Shown here: piece after piece, positions 47,313 through 60,095 of the stretch
Position numbering within the stretch: position 1 is the stretch's first letter
Layout: the number at the start of each line of letters is the position of its first letter
Origin: Coffea arabica
Lineage: Eukaryota > Streptophyta > Magnoliopsida > Gentianales > Rubiaceae
NCBI RefSeq assembly: GCF_036785885.1
Contig: NC_092329.1
Location: 2,852,001 to 2,916,000 of the forward strand
Direction: 5' to 3'
DNA length: 64,000 nt
Position numbers and translations under genes: made by a program
The notes under the pieces: model-generated
The model's input: the letters and a program-made list of their open reading frames with translations, nothing else
Database searches by the model: none
Told to the model about the DNA's origin: nothing

Positions 47313-48001
47313 AGGAATGGTAATTGGGACGGGTGTCCACATGGGACTAACGGGGAATTTCCACCTCCCTCCCCTCCCCTTTAGAAACGGAGCGGGGGAT
47401 TATATCCTCGCCCCATCTCCCGCCCTGTCATTAGATAAAAAATTTAATAAATATATGTCTAATTATATATATAATATTTAATTTAATTAATTATAAATGT
47501 ATAATAATGATATTATTAGTTATATATATTATATAATATATATTGGTATATGTAATATAATTGATATTATCAATCATAATAATAATAATACATGTCTACT
47601 AATAGAAATTATTAATTAGTTATATTAAATTTATTAATACATTTTTACTAAATTTCTAATTACACTTGATACAATAACACTCTTTTTCTTAAACAAAAAT
47701 ACAATAATGATTTAGTGATTGTATTTGTGTCAAAAGTGAAAACTTGACTACTTTAATTGTATTTGTTTCATCAGGTTGAATTGTATTCAAATAGCTTTTA
47801 TTTGATTATTTTTATGAGTTTTAATTATAAAATTATAATAAATAATAATTTGATGATATGTTGATATTTTAATACTTAATTATTTGTTAAAATTTGACTA
47901 TAATTAAATTATATAACAAATAGAGGGAATTAATAGGCAAGGAGACGGGAGACGGGAGACGGGAGACGGGAGGCGGGGTAGGGGTCCCGTTGCCATCCCT
48001 A
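47313..48001. mobile_element. hAT-like non-autonomous element with decayed ends
   Basis: It starts TAGGAATGGTAATTGGGACG and ends with the inverse of TAGGGATGGCAACGGGACCC; the ends match with a few differences. Terminal 80 bases are GC-rich, while the 500-bp middle is over 80% A/T, typical for such elements. Near the right end GACGGGA is repeated about five times in tandem (47943-47975). The 8-bp flanks CCTCAAGA and CTCAGAAG are similar but not equal, so the target duplication is uncertain. Confidence 0.65.
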
Positions 48002-51000
48002 CTCAGAAGTATTTGCAGCAAGGGCGTCTAGGTTCCGGGCAGCTGAGTTGTACTCAGCAGACTCGCAAGTTTTTTACGGCCCCTCCCCTCCACCCGCCGT
48101 GGCCACTTTTTTGTACGGCCCAGTTGGAATTGGTCTTTCGACGTGATTAGTTTATTCATTTCAATGTTGAACATGACGAAACTTACACACGAACGTCAAG
48201 ATTTTTGAACGGCGGGCACTCGGTTCAGTACGGGTTCCAGCTATATAATAATTTGCAATCAGCTAATCTTTTTGTTAATTACTACTCCATTTGTTATCTT
48301 AAGGTTTTTGGAAGTTTTTGTTTTGGGGGGGGGGGGGGGGGATGAGATAGATGAAAACAAAGAATGGTCTAGAAAAATGCTTAGGCACAAATTAAGATGA
48401 GTGGAAACGATTGATGTACGGGCCGACCTCTGCATTTACAGCTAATAATCCTTTGATTATTCAACCATCGCTAAATATTCTCATTAGACACTTCCTAAAG
48501 CTTTAAACACCAGTTCACAAATTCCGCAACTGTGTTTTGTCGTAGAATAGAGAATGTCCAGTTCTATCCACGAATTTGCATCCAAGCTTTTTGGCTTTGA
48601 GAAGAATGCTGTGGGATTAAGCCCGACAATCTCGGTGGACGTATGCCCCTTTAGCAATAGCAGAATAGCTGGCACAGGCAATGGATATTATTGCTTAGCT
48701 CAACTCATTTTTGGCTTCATGCAAAAATTTGGAATCAACAACCACATAGCAGCTGCGCATCAAATGTTCAATGTTTGCTCAATATTCTTCTTGCTAATTG
48801 ATTATATGCAGACAAAGCAACGTGAGGGCGTAAATCTTGCTCTTATGTACGTATACATGGCCTCGTACGCTGATCAGATTCCCGCATGGTTATGAGTAAT
48901 AAACTAAGAAAGTTACATTGCACCACGAGAAAACATCCATGGAACCTCAAGTCCACCTCACTTGATTGGCTCTTGCGTAATTATCTTTGACAAGCAAACC
49001 TTGATTTGATTGATCAACACAACACGGTCAATTGAATGACAAATCAGTTAGGATAAAATTCATACTGACGATGGATCGGTACTTTATGACTTCTTATTTC
49101 CAGCTTTTGGGAACACGTAGAGATGACAGTTCTGAGCGATGCTAGTGCATTTCTGACACAAATGTGCATTAAGGGCAAAACTTTTTTATGAGAAGGAACC
49201 GACCAAACAGATTTGGAGAAATAAAAACAAGCTCGATCCAAGATTCACTGCAACAAAATGAGTTGGATTTGCAAATATTTATGAGCAACGCAGTTTTGGC
49301 AGAGCTTGGATTTACACCTCAAGATTTACTCCTCTCAAGAGTTGGTTCTAAGTTCATGACATAATTAATTAAGCAAAGGAGTTTGTGGCCTAAATCTTGC
49401 TCCTCAAACAAACTCATCTATGAGCAAGTGATGTAGTTCTTGTGAAGGTAGTAGTAGTACAACGCATATCGCCACGTCAAAAAAAACTAAGAGATTTTCT
49501 CAACCATCAATGGTGAAAGATTTCATTCATCATAGTACGTCCTCATGCTCATGGCTGTTGTGACTTGTAAAAGGAAGCAGTGTCATCATCAACTCCGTAC
49601 ATTTCGTCTCCTCCTTAATCAGTACTTAATTAAGAAAAGAAATCGGATTCATGAAACGGAGAAAACAGAAAACGCCAAAAGGTGCCCGCTTTGTTTGGTA
49701 GCGTACTGCTGGAGTAGTAAAATAGCGGTTCTAATTAAGCGGGGTTTAGTTTTAATCAGTTTAGCTTTTAGCAAGACGTGTCAATGAAACCGTGGCATGG
49801 CGACAGCAAAAAGATTCTTGATTTAGGAGCTTTTGTTATGATTAAATTGATGTAGCCAGCTTTATTCCATAAATAAATTAAACAAAAGCGAAAGCCGGAC
49901 ACCACACTTGGTAGACCCTCATTTTGTTGCTAATCCAGTCCTGCTGCCTGGCTTTTATGGGATGATAGTCTGCAAAAGAATCAATTTAAGATGACCGGAT
50001 TAGTCAGAAAAGCATTAACTACATAACCAATTCCAATTTCCAAGCCCTTTTGCATAGTTGTATTTTAATTCAAATTTCACAATTCTAGCAAACGCCCAGA
50101 TGCTGGTTTTCTCAGTCACAACTCACCCAACAAATAAATAGATGAATAAATAAATAAGAGAGCTAAAAATGGGGTCCAAATAATGATGGTGGGAATCCAG
50201 CATAAAAAGAATTGGAGGTAGGTTCAAATTCCAATAATAATGTAAATGAGTACGTTGATTAACTCCTCAACGCCAGACAGTTTCTGTATCTGGGAAGCAT
50301 ATTTCTTGGATGAATTTCCTGGCTAACCGTTCCAGAATCATGGAACGACCGACTGTCACATTCTACATGATTGGATCAACTGTCCAGGTGACTTGTAAGT
50401 GAAAGAACGGCCGTCTGTGTATCTGGATGACCACCAGCGTTTTGAAAACTTTTAGGGTGATCTGATGAATCTGTGAAAAGTTACTAGCTAGAGATGTTTA
50501 CTAAATTATTAGTAACAGATTTCCAGGCCCTTAATTCGAGTTATTCACTTCTTATGTAATCTCCTCTTTGGTAGTTGGTACCTTGATCACAATTCAGGTA
50601 ACAGAAATATCAGGAGTTAGCTGCCTTCAATCTGGAAGCGGAATTCTCCCATCCCTTCTCTTCAGTAGTTTGAGTTGTCGATATCCTCGTTACTTGTAAT
50701 TGTACCACTACTGGATTCGATGATGTTGGTCATATATTGTACCTTTGCGCATATGTTAAAAGTCTAAACAAAACACCGCTCTACAACTAAAAAGTTGAAG
50801 ACAGTACAGATAGAACTGCACTGAAACCTATAGATTTCAGCCCCAAGTGTCTGCCTCAGGAGTGAGGCCTCCTTCTTTAGTAGCATCATGAATTGTATAC
50901 AATATACTACTGTTGACGTCAACGGCGCGAACCGAAAGCTTCGCTTGTTCCAGCTTTTCAGACCATCAATTCATAAACCCTCTTCTAACCCACCAATCCT

Positions 51001-51241
51001 GATTGATAGCGGCCAATGTTGTACATGTATAAACAATCTAACGACCACTCTGATTACGTAGAACTTGGAGTAACTTTTCATCCGTTCTTATTAAACTAAG
51101 TCATCCTATGGTGATTGAATGATTTTCACAACTATGATTGCAGGGTGCAGATCCAGTCCTTAAAAGATACTCACATGGGTTGGTGTAAGGGCTCTGCAGC
51201 CTGTATCAATAATCTATCTGATGTGTAAAGTCAATAGAACA
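48002..51241. other. Intergenic DNA; two unassigned short frames
   Basis: It has a G17 run at 48325-48341. Overlapping frames at 48554-48895 (+) and 48484-48681 (-) are longer than their surroundings. The minus one (ending CGICELVFKALGSV) has a protein-like composition, but I recognise no family and see no promoter or splicing. No other gene signal. Confidence 0.45.
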
Positions 51242-51801
51242 ATAGGCGTAGTAGGAGAGCCAGCGTAGCCCATTGCAGAGGATTATTATCCTTAGTTCTT
51301 ACACATGGATTACGGATATAGGTCATTCCCGACAAATACGTATTACGTATCAGCCGATACCGATGCGTATCGGTCGAATCGTAACCGGAACGGAAGGGAT
51401 CTGTACGATACCGATCTCCGAATCCCGGATGTTACCATGTCCGCGGCGACACGCTCTGACTCGGCTAATATTGGCCGATTCGTGATGCATGGTATTGACC
51501 GATATATCCAAGTCTACTCGGAGTCGATTCGGATATTTTTTCAAATTGTGTCTTTTTTTATATTTTCTAATTTTTGTAATTTTTCAAATTTTTTGAAAAC
51601 TTTCATGTATTATAATGTGCGTATCACCCGATATTCAACCAATATGCCGCGACGGATGTGAAACAACCGAGACTGCAACCCACCACCGCGAACCGTGATA
51701 GGCGTAGTAGGAGAGGCAGCATAGCCTATTGCAGAGGATTAGTATTCTTAGTTCTTACACATGGATTAAGGATATAGGTCATTCCCGAGAAATACGTATT
51801 A
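51242..51801. repeat. 352-bp segment between two 104-bp direct repeats
   Basis: Copies 51242-51345 and 51698-51801 are equal in length with about seven mismatches. Each starts ATAGGCGTAGTAGGAGAG and ends AAATACGTATTA. The middle (51346-51697) is CpG-rich at its left, with CGTATCAGCCGATACCGATG and further CGATAC/GTATCG motifs, and AT-rich in the centre. The repeats do not have TG..CA ends, so an LTR-type TRIM is unlikely. It may be an insertion with a large target duplication or a partial tandem duplication. Confidence 0.75.
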
Positions 51802-54800
51802 GTCTTTATCCCTCTAGCTCCATCCATCCCTTGTGGGATTTCATATAAACTTTTCCTTCCGTGGTCCGCTGCATTATAGAGAAAAAGCATTTAAAGCAAT
51901 GATGGACAAATGAGAGGAACAAGTTCCCCATTCAAGGATTTTGAGTCTAGGTGATCGTTGATTCAGCAACAGCAGCCACAATTTGATTGCACCAGAATCT
52001 AGTTCTTGAATAAAAGTAGACATTATTGAAGACGATTGTCAAGGGCTTCAAACCCAGGATGCAGGTTTCATCCTTCATTCTCTCGGTTGTAAGGAAATAA
52101 TGGACTCCTATCTTTTGCAGGAAAGTAGATGCTATAACTCTCGCGAGCATGCCCCGTCTTTTGCATCAAACGTACCAATCGTGGACCGTACTTCAATTCA
52201 GCAACCGTTGACACGATTAGCCTACTAAATCATGCAGGGGGCATATGACCTTATTCCTGGTGATTCCATTGTTTAGTGGACGATGCGGAGTTGAGGTTCG
52301 TTAGTCTTACTCTCAATCACTTCCCATCATTCGATTCTTTAGTTAAAGCAAATGATTGAAAATGATTGATTGCAGCTTTAGCCAATTCCAAGAATAATAA
52401 ACAAACGCTACAAGGCTTACCAGCGAAATAGATGAGATTCACATGGACTTCTGCCTCTCGGCGGAAGAATGGCAAAAAAAAAAAAGGAATTAGCAGGTAA
52501 ACGGATTTAACAAAAGAATTTTCATGTATTCAAATTCCTGAGAAAATAGTCAGGGAAGGCATATGCTATACAATCATATGCATTTCCAGATTCTCCATAG
52601 CCAAGACACAAAAATGTTTCAGCTAAATGAACCTCAATTGAGATCTTTCCCAGCAAAAACCTTTTCCATTTTCTCCTATTAGCGCAACCAGAAATATCAC
52701 AGCTTCCAGTTTAGCTTCCAAAACGGGTGGTAAAATTCTTTTCCGGGTGCCGTCCAAGTTCAAGTTTCGTGTCATAAATTCGGAATAGCCATAATTAAAG
52801 TACTTGAAAATATCTTTGAGATCCATTCTTGGCAGGTCGGGAACTGGGGTTGTCAGAGGTTGGACAAATTAGAAAGAGGTAAACCAAACAAAGATTCGGC
52901 CTTTAACTGCTGCTCCTCTTCATTCAAATGCTACTAACTACTTGATTAATAAAACCTGCCCAAGACCAAGAGAGGGGAGATGTGATGGAATCATACCCTT
53001 CTTAGGAATTAGGATGGAGAGTCTACTCTAGAAGCCATGTTATTGGCCCGGATTGCACGGGAGCTTTTGTCATAACGCTCTCTGTTTTCTTCCTATTATT
53101 AAAATCCAACCCGCACATGGCAGGAAGATGCAACTCCGGCCATCATTTACCAACCTGAAACTCCGCCATTTTCCCATCTCCATACTTCGTACAGCAAATT
53201 TCCTATTATTAAAAACGATTACTTTCCTTTACAGCTTTCGTTTTCCATTGGATTTATAGGAGGGACCCAAAGTGGAATATGGAGTGTTTAGAAAGGGACC
53301 CCGTACCCAATGCTGATCATCCATTCCCCTACAATATATTCTCTGATCTGATATATGGTTTACATAATTGTTGATTGGTTCTAATTATAAGTGCATTGGC
53401 AAATCCAATGTACTTACACCCTAAAACAGCAGATATGATTTTGTAAATCACAAAAAAAGTTCTTGCACTTTGTCTCACAAGCCCACCAAAAAACAAATAA
53501 ACTTCAATCTCATAGGTTTTTGACGTCTCTAGAGTTTAGGTTACAAATAATAAAGGGCTATCTATCACGACGGGTCCCCCTAAAAAATACAGTCCGAGTT
53601 TTATCCAAATGAGCGATCTAGATTCATAATCAGCTAAGATTTGCCTCCATCTTACTTGCTGTAATCATGAACCGACGACAGGAAGCGTTCAGCTGCCATC
53701 AATGCAAAAGAAAAGCGGAGAATATGAAATTTGTAAGATCCAATCTGTGCCAGTATTAGCCTGACGCAAGTGGCTAGAACAATTTTTGAAGCATTCGAGA
53801 CAGTTCGGTTAACAATAAGAGCATTTTTGGACTGGTTAAGTCCAGTTCTCTTAAGATTTATTAGAGCAACTCAAAGCATTTCTCAACAATTAACCTAAAC
53901 TTGCAATGCATACACGCATATGCATAGAATAATAATTTGCCTTTGAAACCATTCAACCCAACTTTCTTCGACCGATCATAGGGAGAAATATTTTGACACA
54001 GAGAGGATGAAGCCACTAATATTTTCCATTTAAACAAAGCCATGTTCTTAAATTTAAATAATAATAAAAAAAAAAAACAGTGACAAGCAACACTTTTGTA
54101 GACTGCCTTTGCTTCTGCACAGCAGAAAACCTACCAAGCAATCAACGCAGAGTAGAAGCTGTTTCACTTTAGTGGCGCAAAATAACTGAAATCTAAAATC
54201 ATATAGATACAAATCGTCCAATAGTATTACAACTCGACCTTTTTGCGGTAAGCAATCATCCTGGAAAGGGAAAAAGAAAATAAAGGGAAATTTCTCATGC
54301 CCGGGACAATTACACCTTTGAGAAATAACGAAGCATTTGCCTCCATAGCTGGAGATTTACATCGTGAACAGAGAATGACTAGGTATAATCAGCATCCATG
54401 ACAACATCACCAGTAGACTTGCAGCTTTAAATTGCATTGCCTTCAAAACTCTCATATTCTTCACTTCAATAATGAACTATTATAGGCCCTTGATGCTCAA
54501 AGAAAGCTTTTAGAAAATGCTGGTATTACCTACACAATGGATGGCACACAAAATCCAAATACAATGAACATTAGTTCATCTAAATCAAGAAAAGAAAACA
54601 TGAAACAATTGGCAGAGCCACCAAATCAAGATAGTATGCAAAATAAGAGCATAAAGGAAAATCACTTCAAGAGGGTGACTTGAAAAGCTGACAAGATGGC
54701 AAGCCAACAATACAGAGAAGAATGTTATTCAATTTTTCAATTTTCACAAGTAACAATTACCAAGCGTGGAACCTGCAAAATGTATGCACATCGACTTCAA

Positions 54801-54811
54801 GGAAATTTTCA
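51802..54811. other. Intergenic DNA downstream of RPA43
   Basis: No gene recognised. A minus-strand frame at 52623-52826 is protein-like in part (FMTRNLNLDGTRKRILPPVLEAK is cut here to its motif RNLNLDGTRKR) but has no match. The last few hundred bases (about 54150-54811) probably include the 3'UTR of RPA43. Confidence 0.45.
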
Positions 54812-57800
54812 TCAATTCTCACTTTTCCTTCTCTTAGACTTCTTATTATGACTTTCAGTATTTACAGCAAATGTTTTCCCATCATTTGCGGCTTTATCAG
54901 GCTCTGAAATTTCTCCGGTTTGCTCGTTTGCTCTCCTCTTTTTAATTGTACTGCAATACCAGTTTTCGCAGACAACATCACTACTCGTCAAGCCAAATAG
55001 TAATAAACCGTAAGATAGACGCACTCATTTAAAACAAGATAAATAAACTCAGACCAAATTCATTTTTATGCCAAGTAGAATTTCAGACTAGAACCTGTCA
55101 GATTGTGACCATTCCTCCAAATGTCTTTCCAACCATTTAACACATCCTGTGTGAGCAGGAAGCAATGAGCCAGATACGTGCAGTATTTCTTCATCGAAGC
55201 TACAATGACAAGTTACGACATACAATTATTTAACCATTTCATCCAAATTTCATAGTGAAACTACTTAAATCTGCAAGTATTAAATTAATCTCGTGAAATA
55301 TTCTTACCATATGAAGCACAACTAGGCTTTATGACTAATGCAAAAAAAGCAATCACAACAATCTTATACAGGATCCCAAATAACAGAAATTTGTCAATTT
55401 CACACAGAAGATCCTTTCTCTTCCCCCCCCCCCCCCCCCCCCCCCCCCCACACACAACAAAACCCCAAAAAATGAAAAATCCAGGAAAAGGGTCTACTAT
55501 TGAAACAATCTTAGAGATCATATTAGCCAGCCTTACAGTTCTGTGAAAAAGCCATCAGATGCAGTTTATGGAGATATTTTCCTACAACTTTTCCAATTGA
55601 CCAGAAAAACATGATTCACATGACTTTTGGGCCCCTCTTGATATAAGGTCCAATATTTTCACAGAACGCATCACACATTATGCCGACCACAATGGCATAT
55701 GCACATAAAGAGCAGGAAAGTCCACCAAAAAAAACAACAACAACAACAAATCATAGACAGAAAAACACATCTTTTACAAGCAACTTTCCAATTAAAGTGA
55801 GATCAACTGAAACAAAGGAACTTGAACACATGAACCCCAAGTTACAAATTAACTTGTAATCCAATTAGAATTCAGAACAAATGCAAAAGACATGCAAACA
55901 TCCTTCATATCTCCCTGCTCTTCTTTTATCAAAAATCATAGAAAGACAACCAGGATACTAGATCTTTGCAGTGTGTCTAACCTAACAATATAAGACATTC
56001 TGCACAAGTACCTATAGGGATATTAAAATAGTGCACAGCCAACAAAAAATACAGTATTTAGAAGATCGGCCATTCTACCTTTTAACTACAAAGCGTATAA
56101 TAGTTCCAATTTTGATCCTGTGTTTCTTGTGAATTGTACTCCGAAAGACTTCTTTGCCAGGTTTCTGCAGCAAAAGAGTTGACTTACATTGTAGTCGCAT
56201 TTAGGAGCTTAAATACACACATACATACCAGCCTCCATCCCCCTAGTCCATGCCTCCCTCAACCAAATTAATAAACAGATAGAAGAGTAAACTTTTCACT
56301 TGTGAAAGCTCACAGCTTTGAACTTAAATTCCTCACGAATATCTTCGGCCATTATAGCAGCGGCAGAAAAACCAAGGATAACAACATGAATGGACTGTTC
56401 GCTAAGTCTAACTACCTCTCCCTCTGCAAAAGAGAAGCAACAGGGAAGCAATTACTGAGAAAGTTAAGCATCTGCAAGAAAACAGACAGTATTAACCAGT
56501 GCAACAGAATCCCCCCAGTGTCCGGGCGAATTTATCATCATTCAAGTTTAGTATTGTTTTATTACAATAAAAAATGTTGCAATCTAATAAGACAAACTTT
56601 GGGAGTACCTAAAACCATGTCTGGTTTTGGATGAAAAAGCAGCAGTTTTGTTTCTAGCCGCACTCCAAAATAAGGATGAACTCCCGGCAAAATCTTAGCC
56701 AAATTACTTGGGAAGTCCGTGTCATATGCCAATAAAACACCATCAAAAGTTTCATTGAACCTGGTACATGCATCAATTACCCAAGGTAAAAAAAAAAAAA
56801 AAAGATAACTAAATTAACCACAAATTAAACAGATTCTGCAATGAACTAGCATAATGCTGCAATTATTCTACCATTCTATCACAAAACTCTATACTTTCTA
56901 TGCTGGGCACAAAGATTAATGGTTAATACACAGTATAATTTAAGGTTCAAGGAATTTTTTCTTACCATGCCATAAAATCCAAGTATACTCTTTTGACAAA
57001 TAAACCGTTTTTTCACTCCATTCTGTAACCAGTCAACAATGATTTCTCACATCCATGGGATTTACTGGAATATTAGCAATCAATCAAAAATTCATATTGG
57101 ATTCCAATTAGGACAGGAAGGATTTTGACAAGTTTCACTAGAATGCGGGGAAAATATACAATGAAGCTAAAAGTACAATAAAAAACTTCCACAATCTTAG
57201 AAGAGTTCGAGAATTCGCAGGCTCTGATGTGCTAAGATATGTGAAAGCTGAGGAATTCAGTTATTGACCAAACAATACATGCAATCAATTTTCATGGGCC
57301 AGAATCAAGCTTTACGATTGGCAGCTAGGACATCAGCATTGAGTGCACATTCATCAAGATCATGTTGTATGATGACTCAAGCTAAAATACAAAACTACAA
57401 CAAACCAAAATCGTAAAACCTGATGCATCCTTACATCAAGTTCCGCTTCAAGCTATTTGAACTCAAAACTTTTTAAATATCTATGCTTGACTCCATATGA
57501 AGATTCATCATTTTGAAAAAACAACACACAACAGCACAAAACTCTTAAACACAAGTCATGAATTTTGCATCAAATACCAGTTCAACGTATCGTTTGTGCG
57601 TACTAATCACAAATACGAACTCAAAGGTCCTAAATTGCCCAACTTAATAAAGACAATCAAAACACACAACAGATAGGCGTTTTACTATCTCAGTGGCACT
57701 TGTAAAGCACCTAAATGCACATAATTGCCATAACATGCTAACATCCGTTAGAAAATCACTCCTTAAGAAACTTATGGAGTATATTATCATAATAGCTTTG

Positions 57801-58548
57801 GCTTCCCAAGTTTTGTCAGAGTTGGCAGGTATGATTGCAGCTGGGTCTTTTCGCGTCATAACCATAGTACAAACTCACTTCCCAAAATAGCTGCACTTGA
57901 GCTTCATTCAGACCAGATAAATGAATAAATTGCCATTTTACAATCTCGGTGGCCAGCATGCTTTCATGCATTAAAACAACATTGTTCTATCCATTTTTTG
58001 CCAATAAGTTGACCAGCATGGAGAAGAACCTGGAGAACGAAAACTGAAATCTATGCAAACGAATTTATGCAAATTATAAACCTTCACCCAATCTTAATTG
58101 AGTTTTACAGTGGACGATACGCATTACAATTGGCAGCTAGCACAGCAGCATTGACTGACATTCATGACACTCACCAATAACGAAGATTAAGACTCAGTAC
58201 GCAAGATTACTAAAGACCGGGATGCTAAAGAATACATTAAGTTCTGGATTTGAAGTTTCACTTAAAGGTATGAAATCTGCTTGAATGCAAAGAACCATCA
58301 ACATGAACTCACCGTTCCTTAATAGCCGCGGTTGATTAAAAAACAAATAAGGAGAATTAACAAGAAACTAGAAATTAACTGCACTCTGTAACATAATTTT
58401 GGATAATTGAATTTGCAGAAATTAATTAAATTTATTACTTGAAAAGTAGAGAGCTGATTTCACCATGAATAGCATCGGCAACATTTTTGGCCTTGGATGG
58501 ATGTAGATAGACTACCAATTTGGCGGCAGCCAACTTCAGCCCTTCCAT
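54812..58548 (-). CDS. DNA-directed RNA polymerase I subunit RPA43
   Basis: Six exons on the minus strand: 58548-58439, 56760-56609, 56423-56314, 56164-56079, 55199-55095 and 54950-54812. All boundaries are GT..AG, the phases agree and the product is 233 residues. RPA43 is the Pol I counterpart of Rpb7; it forms the stalk of Pol I in the nucleolus and links it to the initiation factor Rrn3. The N-terminal Rpb7-like domain (about residues 8-95) has LVVYLHPSKA, FDGVLLAYD and FGVRLETKLLLFHPKPDMVL. The OB-fold part (about 96-190) has EGEVVRLSEQSIHVVILG, AEDIREEF, IKIGTIIRFVVKSFDEE and LHVSGSL. A lysine-rich tail (KKSKRRK) is a likely nuclear signal. Intron 1 is 1.7 kb. A 1.5-kb transposon sits 50 bases upstream of the ATG. 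Assignment rests on motif recognition; exon 3's end uses GTGAGC, which keeps phase. Confidence 0.88.
55423..55449. repeat. Poly-C tract in an RPA43 intron
   Basis: About 27 C (G on the transcribed strand), inside the 879-bp intron 4. Length may be imprecise. Confidence 0.85.
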
Positions 58549-58597
58549 TGCTTTAACCCACGAAGAGAATTGCTTTGTGTTGAGCAGGGAAACCCTA

Positions 58598-60095
58598 GGG
58601 ATAATTTCATGAAGGTTTCTTCTACAATTTCACTGCCCTCCTCTAAAGTTTTGAAAATATCACTCACCTCCCTTATAAACTATTTTAGGTCCATGCTTAC
58701 CTCATGATTGGTCAAATAACTTTTATATCCTTACAACTTAGGAAATATTACGTATTTATATGGAGATAAATAATTTAGTCACTTGTACTAAATTAATCAT
58801 GAATTTGAATATAAAAAAAATTGAAAATCTTGAATACTAAATTTTATAACGATAATTGTTAACATTTTAAAATTCTTTTTCTATATTTTAGTAGTTCTTG
58901 TAATTTCTTTCTAAAAAAAAGGTTAAAATTTCTATTTAAATATATTCTTTCATAAAATTTTCATAAGAATAACAAGATGAATATGAAAAATACACAAAGA
59001 GAGGGTAAAGTATTAAAATATATATTTATAATTATATTTTATTAAGTTATGGATAAAATGCAATTGCACATAACCTATTCTTTCCTTTCTTTTCCAAAAT
59101 ATTTGGTAAATCTTTTCTTTCTTTGTATAAGTAACGCAAACAAGATGGTTAGAAAAAAAAAATTTCTACTTTGATTTATTTGCTTTTCCATTAAAATCAT
59201 ACCCTTTTATTAATCCAAACGCTTCTTGAGAATTATTATTTTTTAATTACAAATGATGAAAATTTCTTGTTAATCATTTGAAATAATGGACCCCATAAGT
59301 TAAAGAAATAATTCAAAATTCTAATACTAATAGCTAGTTTGGAAGTTGAGATTAGAAAAGAAAAGATGGGAAATGTTAAATTATGAAAGAAAAGTAAAGA
59401 AGAGAAGAGATTTTAATGTTGTTTGGAAATTAAGGTAGGAAAATGGATGATTTTGCATATACATATATATATATATATATGTCAATAAATTTTGTTCAGT
59501 ACGCATTTGAGAACAAAATTGGCATTTAAAAAATTTTATTAGGCACTCTCAATTTTTTCGATACTTTCTGCCCAAAGGGTAACCATAACAGTAGGACCTC
59601 ATCCGCTTAAATCAAATGCTTTTCCATAATTTTATATCCCTCAAAAACTCCCAAACGTTAGAAAAAGTGTTTTTTCTAATCAAATCACAGCTCCCAAATT
59701 AGCTATAAGAGTTTAGGAATTTTTCGCGTAAATTTTGATTCCAAATTAACAAGTTTTTCTCTCCAATACTTTGATTTTGCTATTTTATGTAGTACTATGA
59801 AAAATAGTCATTATTACTATATTCTATTACACTTATGATAGAGTTTAGTCTTTATTATCTATTTTTAACTTATACTTTCTTTTGATAACCAACTAGTAAT
59901 AAGTTAAGGGGTATTTTTTGGTATGAAATATTCTTCTTACTTTTGAAATCATTTTTCTGATTGTTGATTTTGTTGAATTGGGCTAATTTGTTACAAGAAC
60001 ATTAGTTTTAAGGAAGGTTAATGATATTTTGAAAACTTTAGGTGAGGACAGTGAAACTGGTCATAAACCTCAAGGGAGGTTTCTGAAACTATCCC
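58598..60095. mobile_element. Terminal-inverted-repeat transposon in the RPA43 leader (MULE- or hAT-like)
   Basis: The ends GGGATAATTTCATGAAGG (58598 on) and, inverted, GGGATAGTTTCAGAAACC (to 60095) continue inward as imperfect inverted repeats of about 85-90 bp. They share AGTTTT-AAAATATCA and TTTCACTG-CCTC blocks. The 8-bp direct repeat AAACCCTA flanks both sides (58590-58597 and 60096-60103). Long ends fit Mutator-like MITEs, the 8-bp duplication fits hAT; I leave this open. The 1498-bp body is AT-rich and non-coding, with a nested MITE (59331-59705). It lies between the RPA43 start codon and its probable promoter. Confidence 0.88.
59331..59705. mobile_element. MITE nested in the RPA43-leader transposon, TAA duplication
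   Basis: The left end TAGCTAGTTTGGAAGTTGAG and right end inverse TAGCTAATTTGGGAGCTGTG form imperfect inverted repeats of about 30 bp, both running into ATTAGAAAA. TAA flanks it on both sides (59328-59330, 59706-59708), as for PIF/Harbinger-type elements. The 375-bp body includes (AT)n at 59458-59480. It is younger than its host element. Confidence 0.7.

Noticed and set aside
48484..48895. Overlapping frames on both strands, one ending CGICELVFKALGSV
   Set aside because: Could be a scrap of a gene, but no family recognised and no flanking exon found; not strong enough to call.
52623..52826. Minus-strand frame of 67 codons
   Set aside because: No family match and no promoter or splicing context.
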